This document shows positions 25,813-32,976 of a stretch of DNA of 64,000 nucleotides, one piece after another. The notes below the pieces were generated by a model that had not been told where the DNA came from, did not search any database, and saw only the letters and a program-made list of their open reading frames with translations. The number at the start of each line of letters is the position of its first letter. The stretch's first letter is position 1. The DNA is from Streptomyces roseicoloratus (GTDB taxonomy: Bacteria; Actinomycetota; Actinomycetes; Streptomycetales; Streptomycetaceae), in NCBI RefSeq assembly GCF_004117935.1, contig NZ_SDOY01000170.1, positions 124,001-188,000 of the forward strand. Reading direction: 5' to 3'. The translations under genes were made by a program, and so were the position numbers.

Positions 25813-26637
25813 ATGGATGCTGTCTCCTACACCGCCCAGTGGATGGCCGCGGCCCGCGCGCAGGAGTCCGAGCGCGAGGACGCGCTGTTCGTCGACCCGC
25901 TGGCCCGCGACCTGGCCGCGCCCCGCGGCTTCGAGCTGATCGAGCGCTACGCCGGCGGCGGTCTGCTGCCCTTCATCTCCATCCGGACCAGGTTCCTGGA
26001 CGACGCCATCCGGGACGTCCTCGCCGAGAGCGGCATCCAGCAGGTGGTGCTCATCGCCGCGGGCATGGACACCCGCGCGTTCCGGCTCGACTGGCCGGAC
26101 GGCGTCGAGCTGTACGAGGTCGACCACGCCCTGCTGATCGCGGAGAAGCGCCGCCGCCTCGACGCGCTCGGCGCCGAGGCGCGCGTCGACCGGCGCGAGG
26201 TCTCCGCCGACCTCACCCAGGAGTGGATGCCCGCCCTGGAGGCCGCCGGCTTCGACCCCGAGCGGCCGACGCTGTGGGTCGCCGAGGCCCTCACCTTCTT
26301 CCTCACCGAGGAGCAGGCCGCCGGGCTGCTGCGGCTGCTCGCCTCCGCCTCCGCGCCCGGCAGCCACCTGGCCTTCGACATCCTCGGCCGCGCCCTGCTG
26401 CGCAGCCCGTTCTCGAAGCGCTTCCTGGACACCCTCGCCGCCGACGGCACGCCGTGGATCTTCGGCACCGACGAGCCCGAGGAGTTCCTGACGGCCAACG
26501 GCTGGAAGACCACCGACCTGCGCGAGCCGGGCCAGCCCGGCGCCGGCGAGGGCCGCTGGCCGTACGACGTCCAGCCGAGGGACCGCCGCGGCGCCAACCG
26601 GCTGTGGCTGATCCGAGCCGAGGTCGTGAAGGCCTGA
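25813..26637 (+). CDS. SAM-dependent methyltransferase, leucine carboxyl methyltransferase (PPM) family
   Basis: A 274-residue enzyme with a strong ribosome site (GAGGAGGG) before ATG 25813. Family marks: MDAVSYTAQWMAAARAQESER and LFVDPLARDLA at the start, SIRTRFLDDAI, the SAM site VVLIAAGMDTRAFRLDW, the acidic loop YEVDHALLIAEKRRRL, and VAEALTFFLTEEQA. Members of this fold methylate carboxylates or hydroxyl-type oxygens, often making methyl esters. Here the acceptor could be a free carboxylate, or an acidic oxygen created by the N-oxygenase (the latter is speculation). The stop shares one base with the next start (TGATG). Confidence 0.88.
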   Translation: MDAVSYTAQWMAAARAQESEREDALFVDPLARDLAAPRGFELIERYAGGGLLPFISIRTRFLDDAIRDVLAESGIQQVVLIAAGMDTRAFRLDWPDGVELYEVDHALLIAEKRRRLDALGAEARVDRREVSADLTQEWMPALEAAGFDPERPTLWVAEALTFFLTEEQAAGLLRLLASASAPGSHLAFDILGRALLRSPFSKRFLDTLAADGTPWIFGTDEPEEFLTANGWKTTDLREPGQPGAGEGRWPYDVQPRDRRGANRLWLIRAEVVKA

Positions 26638-27665
26638 TGAGCGTGCCGACCACGGACGCCCGGCCGGCCGCGGACGGGCCGCCGGCCACGGACCGCCGGA
26701 TCACCCTGGAGCGGATCGAGTCGTACCTGCCCGAGCGCAGCGTACGGATCGAGGAACTGGGCGAGCGGCTCGGTCTGCGCCGGGCCGCCCTGGGGGTGTT
26801 CCGCAAGTTCTACGGCCTGGACACGCTCCGCTTCGAGCCCGAGCTGCCGCTGCTCGACCTGCTGCGGCCCGCCGCGCGCGGCGCCCTGGCCGCCCTGCCC
26901 GAGGGCGGCCGGGTCGACTACCTGGCCTACGCCCACGTCACCCAGGCGGTCGCTCCCGCCGACGTGGACGTGGCCAGGGAGGTCGGCGACGCCCTCGGGC
27001 TCGTCGACACCGAGGCGTTCGGCCTCAGCCACCAGGCCTGCGTCAGCAGCCTGGGCGCCATCGAGGTGCTCGGCGAACTGCTGCGCGCGGAGGGCGGCGA
27101 CGGCGCGTACGCGCTGATGGTCACCGGAGAGCAGGCGTACTCGCCGATCGTCCAGCACGTGCCCAACACCTCGATCATGGCCGACGCCGCCGCCTCCTGC
27201 CTGATCACCCTGGACGGCGACGGCGACGAGGTCCGGTCCTTCGCCACCCGGACCCTCGGCGAGTACGCCCAGTGGCTGGAGCTGACCGCCGAGCAGAACA
27301 CCGAGTTCGGCGAGCAGTACGGCCGGCGGATCGCCGAGGTCATCCACCAGGCGGTGGCGGAGGCCGGGCTGACGCTCGACGAGATCGACCTGGTGATCCC
27401 GCACAACGTCAACAAGCTGGCCTGGCGGCAGACCATCAAGGAGCTGGAGGTGGCGCCGGAGAAGGTCTTCCTGGACAACGTCCCCCGCTACAGCCACACC
27501 TTCGCCTCCGACGTGTTCGTCAACTACACCACCCTGCGCGACGCCGGCCGCCTCGTGGACGGCGCGCACTACCTCCTGGTCTCCGTCGGCCTCGGCGCCA
27601 CCTTCGGCGCGATGGTCATCACCCACCGGGCACACCACCCGAGGACAGGGGGCGAGAGCCGATGA
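26637..27665 (+). CDS. 3-oxoacyl-ACP synthase III-like ketosynthase/acyltransferase
   Basis: A 342-residue KASIII (FabH) homologue. The nucleophile Cys135 lies in LSHQACVSSLGA. His256 lies in VIPHNVNKLAW. The residue normally Asn in FabH appears as His287 in PRYSHTFASDVFVNY, so the set looks like Cys-His-His rather than Cys-His-Asn. FabH enzymes join an acyl-CoA to malonyl-ACP, but cluster-borne relatives often only transfer acyl groups to O or N nucleophiles. The changed third residue keeps decarboxylative condensation possible (KASI/II use two His). ATG 26637 overlaps the methyltransferase stop. The next gene is its carrier protein and the one after that a Cys-less homologue, which suggests a heterodimer. 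Confidence 0.88.
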   Translation: MSVPTTDARPAADGPPATDRRITLERIESYLPERSVRIEELGERLGLRRAALGVFRKFYGLDTLRFEPELPLLDLLRPAARGALAALPEGGRVDYLAYAHVTQAVAPADVDVAREVGDALGLVDTEAFGLSHQACVSSLGAIEVLGELLRAEGGDGAYALMVTGEQAYSPIVQHVPNTSIMADAAASCLITLDGDGDEVRSFATRTLGEYAQWLELTAEQNTEFGEQYGRRIAEVIHQAVAEAGLTLDEIDLVIPHNVNKLAWRQTIKELEVAPEKVFLDNVPRYSHTFASDVFVNYTTLRDAGRLVDGAHYLLVSVGLGATFGAMVITHRAHHPRTGGESR

Positions 27666-27934
27666 ACCGTCAGGAAGTGCTGCTCCTCGTCGAGAAGGCA
27701 CTGAGCGAGGTCCTGGAACGGCCGGTCACCGGGCTCACCGAGGAGACCGCCCTCTTCGACGAGCTGCAGCTGACCTCCCTCGCCGTCCTCGGTCTGCTGA
27801 TGACCGTCGAGGAGGCGACCGGGATCTCCATCGACCCGGAGCAGCTCGACATCGACCACCTGCGGACCATGCGGTCGTTCGCCGACTACGTCGAGGCCGC
27901 ACTCCGCGAAGCCGCAGCAGAGGGGACGTCATGA
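27662..27934 (+). CDS. free-standing acyl carrier protein 2
   Basis: A 90-residue carrier protein. The modification site is Ser39 in DELQLTSLAVLGLL, where the usual Asp before Ser is Thr. Other features (a Glu-rich helix 2, DIDHLRTMRSFADYV) fit the family. It overlaps the KASIII stop (ATGA) and the KASIII-like start (ATGA), so the three are translationally coupled. The two ACPs of the operon differ clearly in sequence, implying separate roles such as an aminoacyl carrier and an extender/acyl carrier. The TSL motif is tolerated in some natural ACPs, so I expect it to be active. Confidence 0.88.
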   Translation: MNRQEVLLLVEKALSEVLERPVTGLTEETALFDELQLTSLAVLGLLMTVEEATGISIDPEQLDIDHLRTMRSFADYVEAALREAAAEGTS

Positions 27935-28815
27935 GCGGACTCGCCGTACGGGCCGCCGCAGCGGTGCGCTCGCCGCAGGGGCGCGGCCCAACCGATGCGC
28001 CGGCCGCGCTCGGGAGCCCCGCCGGGCTCGACGAGCAGGTCGTGCTCGACTACTTCCGTGACCTGCTCACCCCCTTCGGCGAGAAGCCGGACGAGGAGCT
28101 GTTCCGCGGCGGCGCGCACGTCCACCACCGCGACCTCGCGGACCTGCTCGTCGCCGACGAGGGCGTCGGCCGCAGCAGGCCCGAGCTGCTGATCGTCACC
28201 CACGCCCTGCCGGACGTGGTGCCGTTCACGGCCGTCGCGCCGCACATGACCGAGCGCCTCGGCGGCCGGGCGGTCAACTTCGCGATCGCCCAGCAGGGCC
28301 TGGCCGCGCCCTTCACCGCGCTGCGGATCGCCTCGGCGTACCACCGCGCGGGACGGGCCGCGGAGGTCGTGCTCGCGGTCCTGGAGCAGACCACCCTGCC
28401 GACGGCCTTCCCGCTGGTCCAGGACACCCCGCTGACCGACTCGGCCGCCGCGCTCGTCCTCGGCGGGGCCCCGGCCGGGGGCGACGGACCGGTCCTGCGG
28501 TTCGTCCGCGCGCACGCGGCCGGTTCGGCGGCGACCGCGCTCGACGGGTACGGGCCGGGGCGCGAGCTCGACGAGGACGGCACGCTCCTCGTCCTCGGGC
28601 CCTGGGTCACCGAGGATCTCCCGCCCGGGGAACGCACCGCGGTGCACCGGGTGGCCCCCGGCAGCTACTGCACCAGCCTCTGGCTGGACCTCGCCGACCA
28701 CTGGCAGGAGTGGCAGCGGTCCTACCGGCGGGTCGTGCTGTGCGACACCGACCCGCGCTCCGGCCGCAGCCACGTCGCGCTCTTCGCGACCGAGGGAAAG
28801 GCGGCGACGCGATGA
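27931..28815 (+). CDS. KASIII-like protein with Gln in place of the active-site Cys
   Basis: A 294-residue thiolase-fold protein. The elbow that should hold the nucleophile reads NFAIAQQGLAAPFTAL, aligning the first or second Gln (121/122) with Cys. No PHxxN and no GNTSxAS-like motif is seen in the shortened C-terminal half. The fold is indicated by RPELLIVTHALPDVVPF, then the elbow, then LTDSAAALVLGGAP (compare FGDAAGAALL). A Cys-to-Gln change is what chain-length factors of type II PKS show. By analogy this could be a non-condensing partner of the upstream KASIII, possibly a malonyl-ACP decarboxylase. It overlaps neighbours on both sides. Confidence 0.75.
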   Translation: MSGLAVRAAAAVRSPQGRGPTDAPAALGSPAGLDEQVVLDYFRDLLTPFGEKPDEELFRGGAHVHHRDLADLLVADEGVGRSRPELLIVTHALPDVVPFTAVAPHMTERLGGRAVNFAIAQQGLAAPFTALRIASAYHRAGRAAEVVLAVLEQTTLPTAFPLVQDTPLTDSAAALVLGGAPAGGDGPVLRFVRAHAAGSAATALDGYGPGRELDEDGTLLVLGPWVTEDLPPGERTAVHRVAPGSYCTSLWLDLADHWQEWQRSYRRVVLCDTDPRSGRSHVALFATEGKAATR

Positions 28816-28964
28816 CCGAGACCGGCGACGCGACGACGGAAGCCCGCTTCGCGATGACCGAAGCCCGCTTCGCGACGACCGAGACCGGCGAGGCGGCGAC
28901 CGGCGGAGACCACGCCCCGGCCAACGCCGGCGACGCGACGACCACGAAGGCGGTGACGCGATGA
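28812..28964 (+). CDS. repetitive 50-codon micro-ORF
   Basis: ATG 28812 overlaps the KASIII-like stop, and the TGA at 28962-28964 overlaps the next ATG. The 50-residue product is a repeat of TEARFAMTEARFATTETGE-type units with no family match. Whether the peptide matters is doubtful. The value may lie in carrying ribosomes to the condensation gene. Confidence 0.45.
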   Translation: MTETGDATTEARFAMTEARFATTETGEAATGGDHAPANAGDATTTKAVTR

Positions 28965-29005
28965 CCACGGACGACGCGACGACCACGAAGGCGGTGACGC
29001 GATGA
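28961..29005 (+). CDS. 14-codon micro-ORF, relay unit 1
   Basis: Encodes MTTDDATTTKAVTR. The start overlaps the preceding stop and the stop overlaps the following start, both as ATGA. A weak ribosome site GGCGGTGA lies 5 nt before each ATG. It is one of two near-identical tandem copies. Confidence 0.35.
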   Translation: MTTDDATTTKAVTR

Positions 29006-29046
29006 CCACGGACGACGCGACGACCACCGAGGCGGTGACGCGATGA
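29002..29046 (+). CDS. 14-codon micro-ORF, relay unit 2
   Basis: Encodes MTTDDATTTEAVTR, differing from unit 1 by one residue. The stop overlaps the ATG of the condensation-domain gene at 29043, so ribosomes ending here could restart directly on it. Confidence 0.35.
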   Translation: MTTDDATTTEAVTR

Positions 29047-30416
29047 CCGGCGCCGAGGAGCGGCCGGCCGTCAGGCTGGTGTCCGCGCGGTCCGGGCGCG
29101 GCCCGGCGACCTGGGGCCAGCGGGCGATCTGGGGCGTCGTCACCCGCCTCGGCGACGACGCGCCCCGCTACAACGTGCCCGTCGAGCTCCCCGTCTCCCC
29201 GCCGCGCCCGGTCGCCCGGGTCGTCGCGGACGTGACCGAGCTGGTGCAGCTCCACGACAGCCTGCACACCCGGTGGCTGTCCGCCGGCGAGGACGACCTG
29301 GAGCAGGTCGTCGACGGCAGCGGCGAGCTTCCCGTGGAGGTCAGGACCGCCACGCCGGAGCAGGCCGCGGAGACCGGCGCGGCGCTCCTCGCCGAGCTGG
29401 CGGGCCGCCCCTTCGACCACACCCGCGAGTGGCCCCTGCGGATCGGCCTCGTCGTGAGCGAGGGCCTGGTGCACCGGCTGGTGATCGTCGGCGCGCACAC
29501 CGGGATGGACTACTGGGGCCTCGGCCGACTGCTGCGCGACCTGGAGTCGGTCCAGGCGGGGGAGACGGCCGCGTCGCTGCGTCGGGCCCGCGCGGCCCAG
29601 CAGCCCCTGGAGGCCGCCGAGGTGCAGGCCTCGCCGCTCGGCCGCCGCCGGGACGAGGCCGCCCGCCGCTACTGGTGCGAGCAGCTGACCGCGGGGCCCG
29701 GGCGGATCTTCCGGAACCCGGTGGCGCCTGAGCTGGCGGACGACCCGGACCGGACGTTCCCCAACGCCCGGCTGCGGTCGCCCGCCCTCGCGGTCGCCGT
29801 CGGCCGGGTCGCCGCGGAACTGGAGGTCAGCGACGCCGCGGTGCTGCTCGGCGCGGCCTCCCACCAGCTGGCCAGGATGTCCGGGAGCAGCGACGTGCTG
29901 TTCCAGGTCGTCGTGGGCAACCGCTTCACCCCGGCGGCCGCCGCCTCGGTCAGCACCGTCGCGCAGGAGGCCCTGTTCCGGCTCACGGACGCGGACCGGG
30001 ACTTCGGCGACGCGGTGCGGCGGACCCGCTCCGTCGCGCTGAGCGCCTTCCGGCACGCGGCGTACGACAAGTGGACGCTGGACCGGGAGGTGGCGCTGCT
30101 CGTCGAGAAGGGCGAGGCGGCGGACCACTCGTACTGGTGGAACGACACCCGTGACCCGGGCGTCGGCCCCTTCGACACGGTCGAGCCGCCGCGGGCCGCG
30201 CTGAGCGAGCTGATCGGCCGGACCGAGATCGCCTGGCCGACGGAGTTCCCGGCCCGCAGGAACGTCTCGATGGCGGTGGACGTGCTGACCGCCCCGGGCG
30301 CCCTGGACCTCGCGATGACCGCCGACCCGGCCGTCGTCGACCGCGCGGGCATGGAGCGGTTCCTCCGCGGTGTCGAGCGGCTGATCGTCGCCGAGGCGAT
30401 AGCGCTGGGGGACTGA
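29043..30416 (+). CDS. stand-alone condensation-domain-like acyltransferase
   Basis: A 457-residue protein with the NRPS condensation fold. GPATWGQRAIWGVV at the start corresponds to the C1 motif. The active-site motif reads GAHTGMDYWGLG: His152 and Asp156 are kept, but the first His and the final Gly of HHxxxDG are replaced. RYWCEQL, a later floor-loop region (LFQVVVGNRFTP) and a C-terminal half are present, so it is full length. Such proteins join an acyl or aminoacyl thioester to an amine or hydroxyl. With no adenylation domain in the cluster, the likely donor and acceptor are the two ACP-bound groups. The ATG is fed by the micro-ORF relay. The stop overlaps the deacetylase start (TGATG). 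Confidence 0.82.
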   Translation: MTGAEERPAVRLVSARSGRGPATWGQRAIWGVVTRLGDDAPRYNVPVELPVSPPRPVARVVADVTELVQLHDSLHTRWLSAGEDDLEQVVDGSGELPVEVRTATPEQAAETGAALLAELAGRPFDHTREWPLRIGLVVSEGLVHRLVIVGAHTGMDYWGLGRLLRDLESVQAGETAASLRRARAAQQPLEAAEVQASPLGRRRDEAARRYWCEQLTAGPGRIFRNPVAPELADDPDRTFPNARLRSPALAVAVGRVAAELEVSDAAVLLGAASHQLARMSGSSDVLFQVVVGNRFTPAAAASVSTVAQEALFRLTDADRDFGDAVRRTRSVALSAFRHAAYDKWTLDREVALLVEKGEAADHSYWWNDTRDPGVGPFDTVEPPRAALSELIGRTEIAWPTEFPARRNVSMAVDVLTAPGALDLAMTADPAVVDRAGMERFLRGVERLIVAEAIALGD

Positions 30417-31636
30417 TGACGACGGGACGGACGAGCGCAGGCTCGACGCACGGCGGACCGGCTGCCGGAGGCGCGACGACCGGCACGCGGTACGCGGGAA
30501 TCGCCTGGACCGGCTCCGGGTACCGGGTCGACGTCGTGGACGCCGGCACCGGCCGCCGGGTCGTCGAACCGAGCAGCTGGGGCGGCGCCCAGGTCGCCGA
30601 ACTCATCGCCTGGCTGAGGGACTTCGACGGAGGCCCTGCCCCGGCCGTGGTCCTGGAGAGCACCAACGGCCTGCTCGACGGCCCCATGACGGCCGCCGGC
30701 CTGGAGGTGTACCGCGCGGATCCGTGGCTGCTGCCGCCCCGGCCGCCGTTCGGCTCCGTCCCGGCCGAACGGCTCGCCCAGCAGGCCAGGACCGCGCCCG
30801 GCTCGCTGGCCCGGGTGACCGCCGAGGGCGGCAGCCTGACCGGCCGCGCCGACGAGTACTTCGACGGCGTACGGCGCGGCGAGCCGATCCTCGCCGAACT
30901 GACCGCCGCCGGACGGTCCTTCGGCCACGGCAGCCGGGACGTCCCGCGGGTCGCGCTCACCTTCGACGACGGCCCCGATCCGGTGTACACCCGGCAGGTC
31001 CTGGAGATCCTGGACCGGTACGGCGCCCGGGCGACCTTCTTCTGCGTCGGCCACCACGTCACGGCGCTGCCCGACGAGGTGCGCCGGATCGCCGCGGCCG
31101 GCCACGAACTGGGCAACCACTCCTGGTCGCACCCGTTCCTGTTCGACCTGACGCCGGACGAGCTGCGCGAGCAGATCGACCGTACGGCGGAGGCGGTGGA
31201 CGGGCTGACCGGCACGGCCCCGGTCTGGTTCAGGCCGCCGTACGGGGCGCTGAGCCCCGAGGTGCTCGCCGCGCTGGAGAAGCATCCGGTCGCCCTGACC
31301 ATGTGGGACGTGGACGCCCGCGACTGGTCGCGGCCCGGGCCGGAGCGGATCGCGGCGACCGTCCTGGAGGATGCGGGACCGGGCTCGGTGGTGCTGATGC
31401 ACGAGGGCGCCGGCGACCGCGCCCAGACCGTCGAGGCCCTCCCGTCGATCGTCGAGGGCCTGCTGGAACGGGGCCTGGAGCCGGTCACGGTGAGCGAACT
31501 GGCCGCGACGGCCGCCGCGACGGCCGCGGCGACGGACACCGCGACCGCCACCGCCGCGACCGCCGTCGGCGGACACAGCGGAATCAGCGGAAACAGCGGA
31601 AGCAACGGAATCAGCGGAAACAACGGAAACGACTGA
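30416..31636 (+). CDS. CE4 polysaccharide-deacetylase-like hydrolase with transposase-like N-domain
   Basis: A 406-residue protein. The NodB/CE4 domain (about 175-365) has all five motifs: TFDDGPDP (Asp184/185), HSWSHP (metal His235 and His239), RPPYG, DVDARDW and VLMHEG. It is therefore a metal-dependent de-N-acylase, here probably acting on a pathway intermediate rather than a polysaccharide, since no signal peptide is seen. Residues about 25-125 (YAGIAWTGSGYRVDVVD, VVLESTNGLLDG, LEVYRADPWLL) resemble the RNase H-like N-domain of IS110-type DEDD transposases, with the first Asp replaced by Ala. The C-terminus is a Thr/Ala then Gly/Asn/Ser repeat (SGISGNSGS). The domain mix is odd. Deacetylase function is likely; the N-domain role is unknown. 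Confidence 0.82.
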   Translation: MTTGRTSAGSTHGGPAAGGATTGTRYAGIAWTGSGYRVDVVDAGTGRRVVEPSSWGGAQVAELIAWLRDFDGGPAPAVVLESTNGLLDGPMTAAGLEVYRADPWLLPPRPPFGSVPAERLAQQARTAPGSLARVTAEGGSLTGRADEYFDGVRRGEPILAELTAAGRSFGHGSRDVPRVALTFDDGPDPVYTRQVLEILDRYGARATFFCVGHHVTALPDEVRRIAAAGHELGNHSWSHPFLFDLTPDELREQIDRTAEAVDGLTGTAPVWFRPPYGALSPEVLAALEKHPVALTMWDVDARDWSRPGPERIAATVLEDAGPGSVVLMHEGAGDRAQTVEALPSIVEGLLERGLEPVTVSELAATAAATAAATDTATATAATAVGGHSGISGNSGSNGISGNNGND

Positions 31637-31650
31637 AGGGCTGAACGGTC

Positions 31651-32976
31651 ATGGAAGAACGCTTGGCGGACCCGCCCGCGGCGGCGTCCCCACCGGCGCA
31701 GGCGGCCCAGGACGGCGCGCCGTCGACGGCGGAGCCGCCACCGGGAGCCCCCTCCACCGGCGGACCGTCCCCGGCGGGGCCGGCGATCTGGTCCCGCAAC
31801 TTCCGGTTCTACTTCGTCGCCCGCAGCGCGGGCCTGCTCAGCTGGGCGATGCTGCCGGTCGCGGTCTCCGCCGGTCTGCTCAGCGGCGGGTACGGGCTGG
31901 ACACCGCCGGCTACTCGATGGCCTTCCTGGTCGCCCCGTTCGCCGGTCTGGTGCTGTTCGGCGGCGTGCTCGCCGACCGGTTCACCGCCCGCCGGATGAT
32001 GATCGTCGCCGACCTGGCCAACCTCGCCGCCCACATCCTGCTCGCCCTGCTGTTCATCCACGGCATCGACCACCTCTGGCAGCTGTACGCGCTCCTCGTG
32101 GTGGCCGGCACCGCCAACGCCCTGTTCCAGCCGGGCGCCTCCTCGACCGTCCCGCTGGTCTCCCGTGACGTGCAGGGCGCCAACGGCGTGCTGCGCACCT
32201 CCGAGGCGATCACCGGCCTCGGCGGCCCGGCGCTCGCCGGCGCCATGGTCGGGTTCGGCTCCACCGGCTGGGTGATGGTGATCTCCGCCGTCTGCTACGG
32301 CACCAGCGCGATCTGCCTGTTCGTGCTCCGGCTCGGCAAGGTGCCCGCCCCGCCGGCCGGCCAGAGCCTGTGGCGCAACCTGGCGGTCGGCTGGCAGGAG
32401 TTCCGCTCCCGGAGCTGGCTGTGGGGCGTCATCCTGATCTGGATGTTCTACGCGGTGCTCTCCTGGGGCCCGCAGCTGTCGGTGGCGGCCGGCGTCATCG
32501 TGCCCGAGCACGGCGCGAGCGCCTTCGGCCTGATCAACGCGGCGCTGGGCGCCGGCACCGTGGCCGGCGGACTCCTCGCGATCCGCTACAAGCCGCAGCG
32601 GCCGCTCGCCGCCGGGGCCGTGGCGATGATGGCGTACCCCGTCTACCCGCTCGGCATCGTGCTCGGCTGGCCGGTCTGGCTGCTCGTCGCCGCGCAGGTC
32701 CTGGTCGGCGTCGGCATCGGCGTCTGGGGCGTCATGTGGGCGACCAGCGTGCAGACACAGGTGCCGGGCGAGGTCCTCAACCGCGTCCACGCCTACGAGG
32801 TCGCGGGCTCCGTCGGCATGTACCCGATCGGCAGCGCCCTGGCCGGCCCCGCCGTCGGCGCGTTCGGCACGGACACGGTGCTCGTCGTGGGCGTCGTGGT
32901 CGGCTTCCTCACCTCCGTCGCCCTGCTCGCCGCCCGCCCGATCCGCACGCTGCGCCGTGTCCCGGACCGCGCCTGA
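31651..32976 (+). CDS. MFS exporter
   Basis: A 441-residue transporter. After a Pro/Ala-rich cytoplasmic leader of about 45 residues, roughly 12 membrane helices follow. Motif A-like GGVLADRFTARRMMIVADL lies between helices 2 and 3. This resembles the MFS_3/enterobactin-exporter (EntS-like) branch, common in secondary-metabolite clusters. I infer export of the product and self-protection. Start ATG 31651 lies 15 nt after the deacetylase stop. The 3' end overlaps the Sfp gene by 20 nt. Confidence 0.88.
   Translation: MEERLADPPAAASPPAQAAQDGAPSTAEPPPGAPSTGGPSPAGPAIWSRNFRFYFVARSAGLLSWAMLPVAVSAGLLSGGYGLDTAGYSMAFLVAPFAGLVLFGGVLADRFTARRMMIVADLANLAAHILLALLFIHGIDHLWQLYALLVVAGTANALFQPGASSTVPLVSRDVQGANGVLRTSEAITGLGGPALAGAMVGFGSTGWVMVISAVCYGTSAICLFVLRLGKVPAPPAGQSLWRNLAVGWQEFRSRSWLWGVILIWMFYAVLSWGPQLSVAAGVIVPEHGASAFGLINAALGAGTVAGGLLAIRYKPQRPLAAGAVAMMAYPVYPLGIVLGWPVWLLVAAQVLVGVGIGVWGVMWATSVQTQVPGEVLNRVHAYEVAGSVGMYPIGSALAGPAVGAFGTDTVLVVGVVVGFLTSVALLAARPIRTLRRVPDRA

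Larger units (their letters stand above)
28920..29046. repeat. 41-bp tandem repeat carrying stop/start junctions
   Basis: The ATGs at 28961, 29002 and 29043 are exactly 41 bp apart. Each unit is a 45-nt ORF overlapping the next by 4 nt. The unit includes GACGACGCGACGACCAC and GGCGGTGACGCGATGACC. Upstream degenerate copies extend to about 28920. Confidence 0.9.

Noticed and set aside
29983..32790. 935-codon minus-strand frame over the deacetylase and MFS genes
   Set aside because: Shadow of two clear plus-strand genes; composition is typical of antisense GC-rich frames.
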